A stretch of 64,000 nucleotides of DNA from Bowmanella dokdonensis. GTDB taxonomy: Bacteria > Pseudomonadota > Gammaproteobacteria > Enterobacterales > Alteromonadaceae. Positions within the stretch are counted from its first letter, which is position 1. Every line of letters starts with the position of its first letter. Both the position numbers and the translations under genes were made by a program. Location of the stretch: positions 248,001-312,000 of the forward strand of contig NZ_JAFKCV010000001.1 of assembly GCF_017254865.1 (NCBI RefSeq), given 5' to 3'. Positions 16,903 to 25,248 of the stretch are shown here, piece by piece. The notes beneath the pieces are model-generated. The model worked only from the letters and a program-made list of their open reading frames with translations, made no database searches and had not been told where the DNA came from.

Positions 16903-17574
16903 TTATTCGCGGCTGAAGCGTCTGACTACCTTGTCGTGCAGAGCGGCATTCTCAAAGTGAAGATTGACCGGGCGTTGCAGGATGATCTGTCCACCCACAG
17001 AGGCGGATGCAGTGATGTGCAGCTCAGGTGTTTCATCAGATCCCCACTTGAAGAAACTGTTGTCCCGGCGGGCAGTAAAGACAATATCGCCTTCGACCAG
17101 AGTATTGCCGCTGAGACGGATATCCCCTGTCTGGGTTTCAAGATTGCGGCCTACCCGGCTGTCATCAAGGCTGATGTCGCCGTTAACCGTGCTGATGCTG
17201 CCGCCAACATCGGCGCCCTTGCCCAGCAATACTTCGCCGTTAACAGTACTGAGATCTTCCTCAACCCGGAGCTGAGTTCCCGCCTCGATACCGCCGTTGA
17301 CCGTCTCTGCACTGGCCAGGCTGACTTCATCCCCCAGCTCAATCCCGCCATTGACGGTACTGACATGCCGAACCTTGCTGCGGCTGTCTATCTCAATGCC
17401 GCCGTTAACGGTGGACAGGTTATTTGCCTGGCTGCCCTCATCCAGTTCGATACTGCCGAATACGCCACTGACATCACCATTGCGGCCCTGGCCGTCCACA
17501 TGAATGATACAGCCGGAAAGTAAGGTGGCACTGGCCAGAAGCGGGACAAAACAGGCGAACTTAATGTTTTTCAT
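16903..17574 (-). CDS. Lipoprotein with TVNG beta-solenoid repeats
   Basis: The ATG at 17574, after AAGGAAAATACA, gives 223 residues with a lipoprotein signal ending LLSGC. Five TVNG units occur at a period of about 19 residues (STVNGGIEID, STVNGGIELG, ETVNGGIEAG, STVNGEVLLG, STVNGDISLD), flanked by weaker units GVFGSIELD and ETQTGDIRLSG. Each turn should form a short beta strand, so a right-handed solenoid like DUF4097 or bactofilin-type folds is expected. The C-terminal 60 residues leave the pattern. Lipidation implies the periplasm or outer membrane. No catalytic site is seen. A 15-bp palindrome lies upstream. Confidence 0.82.
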   Translation of the reverse strand: MKNIKFACFVPLLASATLLSGCIIHVDGQGRNGDVSGVFGSIELDEGSQANNLSTVNGGIEIDSRSKVRHVSTVNGGIELGDEVSLASAETVNGGIEAGTQLRVEEDLSTVNGEVLLGKGADVGGSISTVNGDISLDDSRVGRNLETQTGDIRLSGNTLVEGDIVFTARRDNSFFKWGSDETPELHITASASVGGQIILQRPVNLHFENAALHDKVVRRFSRE

Positions 17575-17682
17575 TGTATTTTCCTTATTGAGCGACAATT
17601 ACCTGCATCAGCAAATTCCTGGCCAACAGCTAACCCTATGATTTTAATTAATTAATTATTTTTGGATGGTTGACTGCCTGGC

Positions 17683-17697
17683 CACTTGTACCAAGTG
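17683..17697. promoter_or_regulatory. 15-bp palindrome upstream of TVNG lipoprotein
   Basis: CACTTG-TAC-CAAGTG is a perfect inverted repeat about 110 bp upstream of the lipoprotein start and 35 bp before the end of the gene behind it. An AT-rich block (17641-17663) lies between it and the start. It is a candidate operator; no T-run follows, so it is not an obvious terminator. Confidence 0.4.
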
Positions 17698-17731
17698 TTG
17701 GTGTGGCTGACCAATTGTGCGGTTATTTTCG

Positions 17732-18289
17732 TCAGGAGTTGGGGTCAATATTTGTGACAAAAGCAGAAAAATGGTCGGCCAGATGCATGGCGTGGGCCCG
17801 CTCATAGTCGGCTTTATTCAACCGGCCGTAGGCAAAATGAGGCTGCAGAGGGCCCTGATGGGTTTCAAAGCGGGGTATGGCCTGACGCAACTGATGCTCT
17901 GCTGCCCCGGCAGTCAGCCCGGCATCCAGTGCCGGGGCACCTGGAATAGGTTCGGCAAGATTGTGCTGCATACGTCCGGCCAGCGAAAAAATATTAAAAG
18001 CAGCAGCACCCAAGGTCTGCTGGAACAGGGCTGATTTCTCCTGCGGAAACCCACTGAGGGAAAACTCGATACTCTGGGTGCAGTGCATCAGGGTCTCAGG
18101 CCAGCTCCATTCCGTCAGGCTGGACAGGGAGGCAGCCTGGGTCAGCCTGTTCAGTTCAGCCAGCGCCTCGTGGAGACTGGTAAAGTGCAGTCCCCGGTCC
18201 CCTGATTGGCTGCAGCCGCCAAGCCCGGCTGCCAGGGCCCCTGCAGAGAGGGTTTTTATGAAGGTGCGTCGGGTCAGGTTACTGTGCAT
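17732..18289 (-). CDS. Tat-exported DUF1569 protein
   Basis: Started at the ATG at 18289, the product has 185 residues with a twin-arginine signal (TRRTFIKTLSAGALAAGLGGC) whose end also forms a lipobox, so it is likely a Tat-exported lipoprotein. The rest matches DUF1569, a DinB-like four-helix family (FTSLHEALAELNRL, SLTEWSWPETLMHCTQSIEFSL, PFAYGRLNKADYERAHAMHLADHF-like end with conserved His). The function of DUF1569 is unknown; the conserved His residues suggest metal binding as in DinB proteins. Longer starts exist (18307, 18349) but would place residues before the Tat signal. It lies directly downstream of the LytTR regulator on the same strand. Confidence 0.8.
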   Translation of the reverse strand: MHSNLTRRTFIKTLSAGALAAGLGGCSQSGDRGLHFTSLHEALAELNRLTQAASLSSLTEWSWPETLMHCTQSIEFSLSGFPQEKSALFQQTLGAAAFNIFSLAGRMQHNLAEPIPGAPALDAGLTAGAAEHQLRQAIPRFETHQGPLQPHFAYGRLNKADYERAHAMHLADHFSAFVTNIDPNS

Positions 18290-18365
18290 GGTATGGCAAA
18301 GTGGCATCCGGTTAAGTCTGAGTTTGCAGCCACAACGACTACCAATCAAGTCTTGTGCTCTGGCG

Positions 18366-19847
18366 TCAGGCCAGCACCTTCCTGACGCTGGGCATAATAC
18401 GACGGCTTACCGGCACATGCCGGCCTGAGGCCAGAATCAGCCGGCCCGTGCCGTTGGTATCCCGCTCCAGCGCTCGTATCTGGCTGGTGTTGACGATAAA
18501 GGAACGGTGCACTCGCAAAAAGGTTGAGGGCAGTGCTGCTTCCAACTGGCCCAGACTGGTGTTTGAGTCCAGCATGGGCTTACCTTGTATAGGGACAAAT
18601 TCCACATAATCCCGGTCGCTTTTGCAGTATTCCAGCTCCCGGGTATCCAGCGTATGCAGCTGGCCGGCGCTGCTGATGGAGAGGCTCTGTGGGGACTGGT
18701 CCTGGGCCAGCCGGTCCAGGGCCAGTTGCAGGCGCTCAGCCCTTTGCTGCTCCCGCTGCCGCAGACGCTGCTCAATGGCGAAACTGGCCGCCTGTACCGA
18801 AGCGAAAAACAACAGGAAGGCCGCATTGAGAAAGTAGAACCAGGCATCGAGAAAACGGGATGGTGAAAAGACCAGGGCAAGGATATAGCCTGTCAGCACC
18901 AGAGCCGGCAAGGTGGCCTGGCGGTTGCCCCGCCAGCGCCAGTAGGCGCACAGACCGGCTCCTAACCCGCACGCGATCAGAATGCTCATGCTGCTTTTAC
19001 TGTCGAAGCCCGTCCGGGTCAGTCCGCCTCCCAGTATCAGAAGAGAACAGCCCAGCCAGGTTTTCCATCGTTGGCGGCCCGAAAACCTGTCAAGCAGGTG
19101 GGACAACAGAGCCAGGGCAAAGCCGACTGAGCAGGCCAGGATCAGCAGCAGCCTGATGTCATGAAAGGGATACGAATAGGGCTCGGTGGCCCGCCAGACC
19201 TCAAACAGGAGCTGTGCAGCGCTGAACAGTGTCATCAGCGCCAGCGTCCAGATCGCCATGGAAGGGGCACTACGCCATGCCAGCGCCCCCAGATAGATGC
19301 ATGCCAGCACCAGGGCTCCCAGCACGGCATAGGACTGCCAGTACTGGCTCATCAGGTAGTCGGTGGGTTGCCGGTAGGGGGCGAAATTGATTGCGTGGAT
19401 GGGGGCGACCAGCTCCAGCAGGCTGTGATGTCCGGAAATCAGCAGGACCAGGTCATTCTCACCGGCCCGCAGCCGGGTCCTGGGAACATGAAATACCACA
19501 TCCATCTGCCCGGCTGTTTCCTCATCGGAGGAAAGGCCTGGCCTGCCGTTTTCCCCGAGCAGGGCTCCATTGAGGTAAACCCGGCTGGCCATTTTCCCTG
19601 AGACAAACAGACCTATAGGTTCGTCTTTTCGCCAGAGCTCTGTTGGCACGGCCAACTGGCCCTGTATCCAAAGTGAACGCCGATGTGGGTTAAGTCGCCA
19701 GGCCGGCTCTGTGCTGCAATTTGGTTGGGAAAAGTCCGGCGGCTGCAGACTTTGCGCGGGACACACCCGCACTTGTGCCCCGGCAAGCGATGACGGGGCC
19801 GCCTGCAGGCCGGGTAAAAAAAGCAGCAATAACCACAGCAGTCTCAA
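18366..19847 (-). CDS. Membrane LytTR-family regulator with 7TM sensor region
   Basis: The 493-residue protein has a signal peptide, an N-terminal extracytoplasmic beta domain of about 130 residues resembling a jelly-roll sensor (WIQGQLAVPTELW, GLFVSGKMASRVYLNGALLG), about seven membrane helices from 165 to 365, a short coiled coil (RLRQREQQRAERLQLALDRL), and a C-terminal LytTR DNA-binding domain (DTRELEYCKSDRDYVEFV, LPSTFLRVHRSFIVNTSQI, GRHVPVSRR). It is a one-chain sensor-regulator without receiver or kinase. Such proteins usually act on adjacent promoters. The intergenic region toward the divergent hydrolase carries four GTTAAT motifs, which I infer are its sites. The signal is unknown. 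Confidence 0.88.
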   Translation of the reverse strand: MRLLWLLLLFLPGLQAAPSSLAGAQVRVCPAQSLQPPDFSQPNCSTEPAWRLNPHRRSLWIQGQLAVPTELWRKDEPIGLFVSGKMASRVYLNGALLGENGRPGLSSDEETAGQMDVVFHVPRTRLRAGENDLVLLISGHHSLLELVAPIHAINFAPYRQPTDYLMSQYWQSYAVLGALVLACIYLGALAWRSAPSMAIWTLALMTLFSAAQLLFEVWRATEPYSYPFHDIRLLLILACSVGFALALLSHLLDRFSGRQRWKTWLGCSLLILGGGLTRTGFDSKSSMSILIACGLGAGLCAYWRWRGNRQATLPALVLTGYILALVFSPSRFLDAWFYFLNAAFLLFFASVQAASFAIEQRLRQREQQRAERLQLALDRLAQDQSPQSLSISSAGQLHTLDTRELEYCKSDRDYVEFVPIQGKPMLDSNTSLGQLEAALPSTFLRVHRSFIVNTSQIRALERDTNGTGRLILASGRHVPVSRRIMPSVRKVLA

Positions 19848-19861
19848 GATATGCCCCTGGC

Positions 19862-20006
19862 GTTAATCAATGGATGGATATTGTATGACGGCGACTGGAC
19901 AAATACAGGCAGTTTGCCCGCCGAACGCAGAATGATCCCTGCCGTTTGCAGAAATTAAGCGGCACAGGGCCGTTAATCCCTTTAGGTTAATCCGGATAGA
20001 ATTAAC
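19862..20006. promoter_or_regulatory. GTTAATC motif array, candidate LytTR operators
   Basis: GTTAATC occurs at 19862-19868, 19972-19978 and 19986-19992; the inverse ATTAAC occurs at 20001-20006. The middle pair are exact GTTAATCC direct repeats 14 bp apart. The GTT core agrees with the published LytTR consensus, although the usual repeat period is about 21 bp. The sites flank both divergent starts. Confidence 0.5.
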
Positions 20007-20010
20007 TGGA

Positions 20011-21435
20011 GTGAATATATTGTTACCTACATTGATGTTCTTCATGGGGTTGTTATACACAGTCTCTGTTGCCGCTGAACAGCCCATTATTTTTGAGTCA
20101 CAGTCCGGCGACAGCGTCGGGGCCTTTGAGGGTGAACTATGGGTAGCGGAAAACCGGCTGGATCCAAAAAGCCGCAAGATCCCTCTGCGCTATGTGCGGT
20201 TTGCCGCTACCGGTGAAAATCCGGGGCCGCCCATCGTCTATCTGGCCGGTGGGCCGGGCGGCAGCGGTATCGATACCGCAAAGTGGCGGCGCTTTCCCCT
20301 GTTCATGGCCATGCGAGAGTTTGGTGACGTGATTGCCCTGGATCAGCGCGGCACAGGACAGAGCAATATCCTGCCGGATTGTGAGTCGAACCTTTCCTTT
20401 CCCGCCACACAGGCCTATTCCGATGCCGAGTTCGCCCGCCTTTACCGCCAGGCCTTCGCCGACTGCCTGGGGTTCTGGGCAAAACAGGGTGTGGATGTGC
20501 GGGGATACAACACTGTCCAGAGCGTGGCCGATCTGGATGATCTGCGCGAGCATCTTAACGCCGACAAGCTGGTCTTGTGGGGCACTTCCTACGGCAGTCA
20601 TCTGGCCCTGGCGGCCCTGCAGACAATGGAGGATCGTATCGACAGACTGGTGCTGTCGAGTATCGAAGGCCTGACCCAGACCATCAAAATGCCTGCGCGA
20701 ACCGACGCCTATTTTGTCCGGCTGCAGCAGGCCATCAACACACGGGATGAGCTTAAACAGCAAATGCCCGATGCGTCCGGCCTGATAAGAAGGGTGCATG
20801 ACAAGTTACTGGCCAAGCCGGTAGGGCTGACGCTGACTGACCAACAAGGCGGCACAGTCGATTTTTTGTTGCAGCGCAAGGATATGCAACGCCTGGCGTC
20901 GGCCATGATCTCTGATCCGGGACGGGCATGGCAACTGTTACAGCTTTATCAGGCGCTGGATGCCGACGTCACCGAGCCCGTTGCCCAGATACTGAGCCGC
21001 TTTTACACGGCAGGAGAGAAAATCACCTTTGCACCCATGGGGGTATTGATGGATGTGGCGTCCGGCATCGACCCGGACAGAAAGGCATTGGTCTATCAAC
21101 AGGCAGCGGCCGCTTTGCTGGGAGCCTACCTCAATCCCACCCTGTTTCTGGACGGGGTCGCACCGGAACTGGACCTGGGCCAGGGCTTCAGGCAAGAACC
21201 AGTCAGCCGGGTTCCGGCGCTGATCCTGAGCGGCACCCTCGACGGTCGCACCTACCTCGACAGTCAGCGAGAGGCAGTGAAGGGGCTGGCCAACAGGGTC
21301 GAGGTGACAGTACACAATGCCGGCCACAATCTGTTTATGGCCTCGCCTGAGGTTACCACGACGATCCAGGCGTTTATGCGGGGGGATGCCCTGTTCAGCG
21401 CTGAATTAAGCGTGCCGTTAGAGCTGAGCCATTGA
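20011..21435 (+). CDS. Secreted alpha/beta hydrolase, S33 proline-iminopeptidase/TAP type
   Basis: The 474-residue protein starts at GTG and has a signal peptide ending SVAAEQ. The fold is alpha/beta hydrolase with the oxyanion region YLAGGPGGSGI, the strand DQRGTGQSN, the nucleophile elbow GTSYGSH, an acid in SGTLDGRT and a His in NAGHNLF. Its size and motifs match the tripeptidyl-aminopeptidase-like/S33 group, which releases N-terminal residues or peptides. It is divergent from the 7TM-LytTR regulator and is the best candidate for its target. The start is slightly uncertain: an ATG at 20035 would shorten the signal peptide, and neither start has a strong ribosome site. Confidence 0.85.
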   Translation: MNILLPTLMFFMGLLYTVSVAAEQPIIFESQSGDSVGAFEGELWVAENRLDPKSRKIPLRYVRFAATGENPGPPIVYLAGGPGGSGIDTAKWRRFPLFMAMREFGDVIALDQRGTGQSNILPDCESNLSFPATQAYSDAEFARLYRQAFADCLGFWAKQGVDVRGYNTVQSVADLDDLREHLNADKLVLWGTSYGSHLALAALQTMEDRIDRLVLSSIEGLTQTIKMPARTDAYFVRLQQAINTRDELKQQMPDASGLIRRVHDKLLAKPVGLTLTDQQGGTVDFLLQRKDMQRLASAMISDPGRAWQLLQLYQALDADVTEPVAQILSRFYTAGEKITFAPMGVLMDVASGIDPDRKALVYQQAAAALLGAYLNPTLFLDGVAPELDLGQGFRQEPVSRVPALILSGTLDGRTYLDSQREAVKGLANRVEVTVHNAGHNLFMASPEVTTTIQAFMRGDALFSAELSVPLELSH

Positions 21436-21460
21436 CAACGCCGGCTCCTTCGGGAGGCGG

Positions 21461-22654
21461 TCAGACAGCGATGGCCTGGTCGAAAAAGCGATTGAAGTCC
21501 AGGCCAAGCTCACCGGCGGTGACCGCCTGGTCTATTTTCAGGCTGTTGTCTGACTCTGACAGGGCGATGTCCCTGGGCGGAAGGTAATGGTTGGCCTTGA
21601 GTGAAAAGAAAACTTTCACTCTTGGTTTGAGTGGGTTGTCTTCGCATTGTTCACAAACCATGGCTACCTGACTATTGGATAACCTGACCAGGCTGCCAAC
21701 GGGATAGATGCCCATGCAGCGTATAAATTTCTGCACCAACACCTGGTCATACTCTCGCGGCGACGCTTTTAACAGGATCTTGTGTGCGGTCTGGGCGGGT
21801 TGGCCCGCTTTGTAGCAGCGGTCGGCGGTAATGGCGTCATAGGTATCGACAATGGCCACCATGCGACCATACAGACTGATATCTTCACTGCCCACCCCTT
21901 TGGGATAGCCCCCACCATCCAGTCTTTCATGGTGTTCGGCGACGGTGCGGATAAGATCCCCCGGCAGTCCGGTCATTTCCAGGGCCTGTACACCCTCGCT
22001 GACATGACCGCGCATAATCTGCATTTCCTCATCCGTCAGCCTGCCGGGTTTGTGCAGTATCGCATCGGCGATCTGGATCTTGCCGATATCGTGCAGGAAT
22101 CCGGCCAGCGTCAGCTCGGATACCTGATGGGAGGGCAGTCCCAGTTGTTTTGCGAAATGGGCCAGCAGTATGGATACGTTCAGCGAGTGCTCAAGCAGAT
22201 AGCTGTCTTTCTGTCGGATACGGGTCAGGCACAGCAGGGCGTCGGGATGCCTGTCGAGGGATTCCACCAGCTTATTGCTGAATTCTGCCGGAATGGCCAG
22301 ATCCAGTGGCAGACCCCGTTTAACGCCGTTAAACAGTTTTTTCTGCAGTGCCTTACCTTGTGCATACAAGGCCTTGGCCCGCTCTATCTCTGCGTCAAAG
22401 GAGACTCTTTTGCCCGACAGCCGGGAAACGCTGGCCGGTTCAGACGAGTAGTGTTCCACAGGGATTGGCTCGGCAGGCAGCTGTTTACCGGCATCAATGA
22501 CCAGCGCGAGGATCCCCTGCTCTTTGAGCTTGTGGATCATGGTTTGCGAGGAGACGCGTCCCTGGCTGCGGATTTTTATCTTGCCGGTTTGCCGGGCAAT
22601 GGAATCCACGTACATACCGGGTTCCAGCTCATCTATGCCGATCGTTTTAAGCAC
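21461..22654 (-). CDS. HD-GYP cyclic-di-GMP phosphodiesterase with DUF3391
   Basis: The 397-residue protein has an N-terminal DUF3391 domain (IGIDELEPGMYVDSI, KIKIRSQGRVSS) and a complete HD-GYP domain: FLHDIGKIQIADAILHKPGRLT, MRGHVSEG, VAEHHERLDGGGYPKG and VAIVDTYDAITADR. The metal ligands and the GYP motif are intact, so it should hydrolyse c-di-GMP. No signal peptide or membrane segment is present; it acts in the cytosol. It is transcribed alone, convergent with the S33 hydrolase. The window holds two further c-di-GMP-type proteins, at 42040 and 47069. Confidence 0.92.
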   Translation of the reverse strand: MLKTIGIDELEPGMYVDSIARQTGKIKIRSQGRVSSQTMIHKLKEQGILALVIDAGKQLPAEPIPVEHYSSEPASVSRLSGKRVSFDAEIERAKALYAQGKALQKKLFNGVKRGLPLDLAIPAEFSNKLVESLDRHPDALLCLTRIRQKDSYLLEHSLNVSILLAHFAKQLGLPSHQVSELTLAGFLHDIGKIQIADAILHKPGRLTDEEMQIMRGHVSEGVQALEMTGLPGDLIRTVAEHHERLDGGGYPKGVGSEDISLYGRMVAIVDTYDAITADRCYKAGQPAQTAHKILLKASPREYDQVLVQKFIRCMGIYPVGSLVRLSNSQVAMVCEQCEDNPLKPRVKVFFSLKANHYLPPRDIALSESDNSLKIDQAVTAGELGLDFNRFFDQAIAV

Positions 22655-22756
22655 AAAGAAGTACCTTAAACAGTATTCTTATTGTTGTTTGATTCAAAAA
22701 ATAACCGATAGGGGAGGGAACGGCAACCAATACTGTGGCCGCTTTGTGCTGTGAAT

Positions 22757-22778
22757 GGGGGTGAATACCTTCACCCCC
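22757..22778 (-). terminator. Hairpin downstream of ZnuD-like receptor gene
   Basis: GGGGGTGAA (22757-22765) and TTCACCCCC (22770-22778) form a perfect 9-bp stem with a TACC loop, about 54 bp past the receptor stop. No T-run follows on the reverse strand, so it may be a weak terminator or an mRNA-stabilising hairpin. Confidence 0.5.
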
Positions 22779-22831
22779 AACAGGTTGGGAGGAACAACAG
22801 AAGCCGGGCTTGCGCTTCTGCCAGGACCAGG

Positions 22832-25063
22832 TTAGAAATTGCCTTTGATACCCAGTTTAATGGAGCGGCCCGGCAGGGGCGCCACGTCTTTGAGGAACGA
22901 CGAATGTACCCTGGCATCTTCGTCGGTGAGGTTGTCACCCTTGACGAAGAAGGTCAGGTCAGCGATTTCAGTGGGCAGGTAATAATTGATACTGGCTGAC
23001 ACCAGGGTATAACCGTCAGTTTCGGTTTCAAAGCGGGCAATCTTGTCCTGGCTGGCGTAGCGGGTCACGCCGGCCTCTGCGTGCCAGTTATCCAACTCGA
23101 AATGCAGTGAAGTGCCCAGGCGGAATGGCGGGATTCTGGGCACATTGCTGCCATCGGCAAGCTCTGCACGGGTATAATCGGCAAAGGCATCCAGACGCCA
23201 GTTGTCGTGGAAATGCCAGTCCATTTCCACCTCAAAGCCATACAGGTCGGCGTCCTGCTGCTGAAACAAAAAGACCGGCAGATCTTCGCCATGGTCATGT
23301 TCGTCTTCATCGTCTACGCCATGCACCTCTTCGCCGTGCAGGTGGCCATCGGCAATCAGCAATCCGGTATCCTGCTGGAAGACATAGTTGTCCACCTGGT
23401 TGTAGAACAGACTAACTGAGGCGCTCCACTGCTCAGCATGATAGCGGTAGGTCAGATCCAGGTTATTGGAGATCTCCTTTTCCATCTTGCTTTCGGCTTG
23501 TTCAAGTACATATTCGTCATCATGCTGGTGGATGGTAAAGCCGCCGCCGATTTCATAGCTGCCGGTGCCGATATGGGGCCCGTTGGCAAAAATCTCGGCT
23601 GCCGAGGGCGCGCGCTCTGAAAAGGCATAGTTAAAGGCCAGTGACTGTTGCTCATCCAGGGTCCAGACCACACCTGCGGAGGCGCTGACCGCCGTATAAG
23701 ACTGTTCGTCGAAGTGGACCTCATGATCCTCCGGTCCTTCTTCTTCGCCTTCCTCTCCTTCGTGTTCATGGGCCAGGGCCTCATAAAAGAGGTTGTCAGG
23801 CTGATGGCTGACCCGCTCCAGCCGCATGCCCAGTTGCCACAGCAGATCGCCGCTGCGTTTTTCCTCCAGCACAAACAGGGCGAGGCTGTCGCTGTCAGTG
23901 GGGGCGGTGAACGCTTCCTCGCCGACAGCGGAAAATTTGATATTGTTGTAGTGCAGGCCCACTACCCCCTGCCAGCCCGCCACTGGCCTGTGTTCTGCCC
24001 AGAGTCTGGATTCCAGGGTCTGATTTTCGAAGGTGGTGCCTGTTTCCCCCCCTTCGATTTCGCTGTGCTGGTAATCCGTATAGCCGTTATGCCAGTGCAC
24101 CGCACTGAACGGCCCTGACAGGTTCATCCAATCGGCCACCGCCTGGAATCTGTCCTGCTTAAGCCGGGCGAACACTGCTTCTTCAGCCGTTTCCTCTTCG
24201 TGCTCATCTTCGTCTTCCGCATGGTCGTCGTGACCATGGGCATGACCAGGCACCCCGTATTCCGATTCCAGCCGTCCGTAGGACATAGCCAGACGGAAGT
24301 CCTCGGTCAGCCAGCCACCACCCAGGGTAAAGCCGTTGGCGTCGATGGCAGAATTATCCAGCACCCCGGTATGAGCTTCTTCTTCGGGCTCCTCATCATC
24401 CTGCTCCTCTTCGCCGTGAAGCTCGGCCGCGCCGGGGATCTCATAATTGTCGGTCCGGCGATCAAAGGCATCCAGGTGCCAGGCAAAATTGCCAGCACCG
24501 CCGTTCAGATCAGTGGAGAAGGTTTTTTCATTGGAAACAGAGTCGTACAGGCCCATGACTTCACCGCTGAGGCCGTCCTGAGCTTGCAGGGGCAGGCGGT
24601 TATCCACCACGTTGACCACGCCGCCGATGGCACCGCTGCCATAAAGCAAGGTGGCGGGGCCGCGAAGGACTTCAATCTGCGTGGCGGTGCTGACTTCGGT
24701 GGAGACCGTATGATCCGGCCCTACACGGGAGGCGTCAGACGCATCCAGGCCGTTCTGCACCACCTTGATCCGGGGACCGTCCAGTCCTCGGATAATGGGG
24801 CTGCTGGACACAGGTCCAAAATACGAGCTATGTACTCCCGGCGTATTTTTCAGGGTTTCGCCCAGGGTGGCCGACTGGTTCTGATCTAGTGCTTCGCCGC
24901 TGAGAATACTGACCGGTGTGGCCGACTCCAGCACGGTACGCTTGATGGGAGAAGCGGTGACTACCATCTTTTCCACATCATGTTCGTCTTTCTGAGTGGG
25001 TTTGTCGGCGGCCAGGCTCAGCCCTGGCAACATGGCAATAAACAGCGGGGAGTACTTCAGCAT
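22832..25063 (-). CDS. His/Asp/Glu-rich TonB-dependent receptor, ZnuD-like (zinc uptake)
   Basis: The 743-residue outer-membrane receptor has a signal peptide, a plug domain (KMVVTASPIKR, GVHSSYFGPVSSSPIIRGLDG, VEVLRGPATLLYGSGAIGGVVNVVD) and a beta-barrel ending in KLGIKGNF. Three predicted extracellular loops are packed with His and acidic residues (GHAHGHDDHAEDEDEHEE; EHEGEEGEEEGPEDHEVH; HLHGEEVHGVDDEDEHDH). This is the hallmark of the ZnuD zinc receptors, where such loops capture zinc. A palindrome resembling the Zur box lies 26 bp upstream of the start, which strongly supports zinc-responsive control. No znuABC or zur gene is in the window. Copper or nickel capture is a less likely alternative. 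Confidence 0.9.
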   Translation of the reverse strand: MLKYSPLFIAMLPGLSLAADKPTQKDEHDVEKMVVTASPIKRTVLESATPVSILSGEALDQNQSATLGETLKNTPGVHSSYFGPVSSSPIIRGLDGPRIKVVQNGLDASDASRVGPDHTVSTEVSTATQIEVLRGPATLLYGSGAIGGVVNVVDNRLPLQAQDGLSGEVMGLYDSVSNEKTFSTDLNGGAGNFAWHLDAFDRRTDNYEIPGAAELHGEEEQDDEEPEEEAHTGVLDNSAIDANGFTLGGGWLTEDFRLAMSYGRLESEYGVPGHAHGHDDHAEDEDEHEEETAEEAVFARLKQDRFQAVADWMNLSGPFSAVHWHNGYTDYQHSEIEGGETGTTFENQTLESRLWAEHRPVAGWQGVVGLHYNNIKFSAVGEEAFTAPTDSDSLALFVLEEKRSGDLLWQLGMRLERVSHQPDNLFYEALAHEHEGEEGEEEGPEDHEVHFDEQSYTAVSASAGVVWTLDEQQSLAFNYAFSERAPSAAEIFANGPHIGTGSYEIGGGFTIHQHDDEYVLEQAESKMEKEISNNLDLTYRYHAEQWSASVSLFYNQVDNYVFQQDTGLLIADGHLHGEEVHGVDDEDEHDHGEDLPVFLFQQQDADLYGFEVEMDWHFHDNWRLDAFADYTRAELADGSNVPRIPPFRLGTSLHFELDNWHAEAGVTRYASQDKIARFETETDGYTLVSASINYYLPTEIADLTFFVKGDNLTDEDARVHSSFLKDVAPLPGRSIKLGIKGNF

Positions 25064-25088
25064 GGAGATCCGGTCCAGTAATTTTATT

Positions 25089-25103
25089 TGTTACAGTATA
25101 ACA
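25089..25103 (-). promoter_or_regulatory. Zur-like operator
   Basis: TGTTACAGTATAACA is a near-perfect 15-bp palindrome. The gammaproteobacterial Zur core is TGTTATANTATAACA, and this site differs at one or two half-site positions. It lies 26 bp upstream of a ZnuD-like receptor gene. Confidence 0.75.
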
Positions 25104-25248
25104 TCTCTTTTTGTCGCCGAGTCAATGGGGCCGGGACGAAATCACCGCAAAGGAAGATAAATGACGGTGGGAATTCTTTTTCCCTCTTATTACTCTTGGC
25201 AGCTATTTTTGTTTTAATAGCTATAACCCAATAGTCCCCCGAGGCCTG

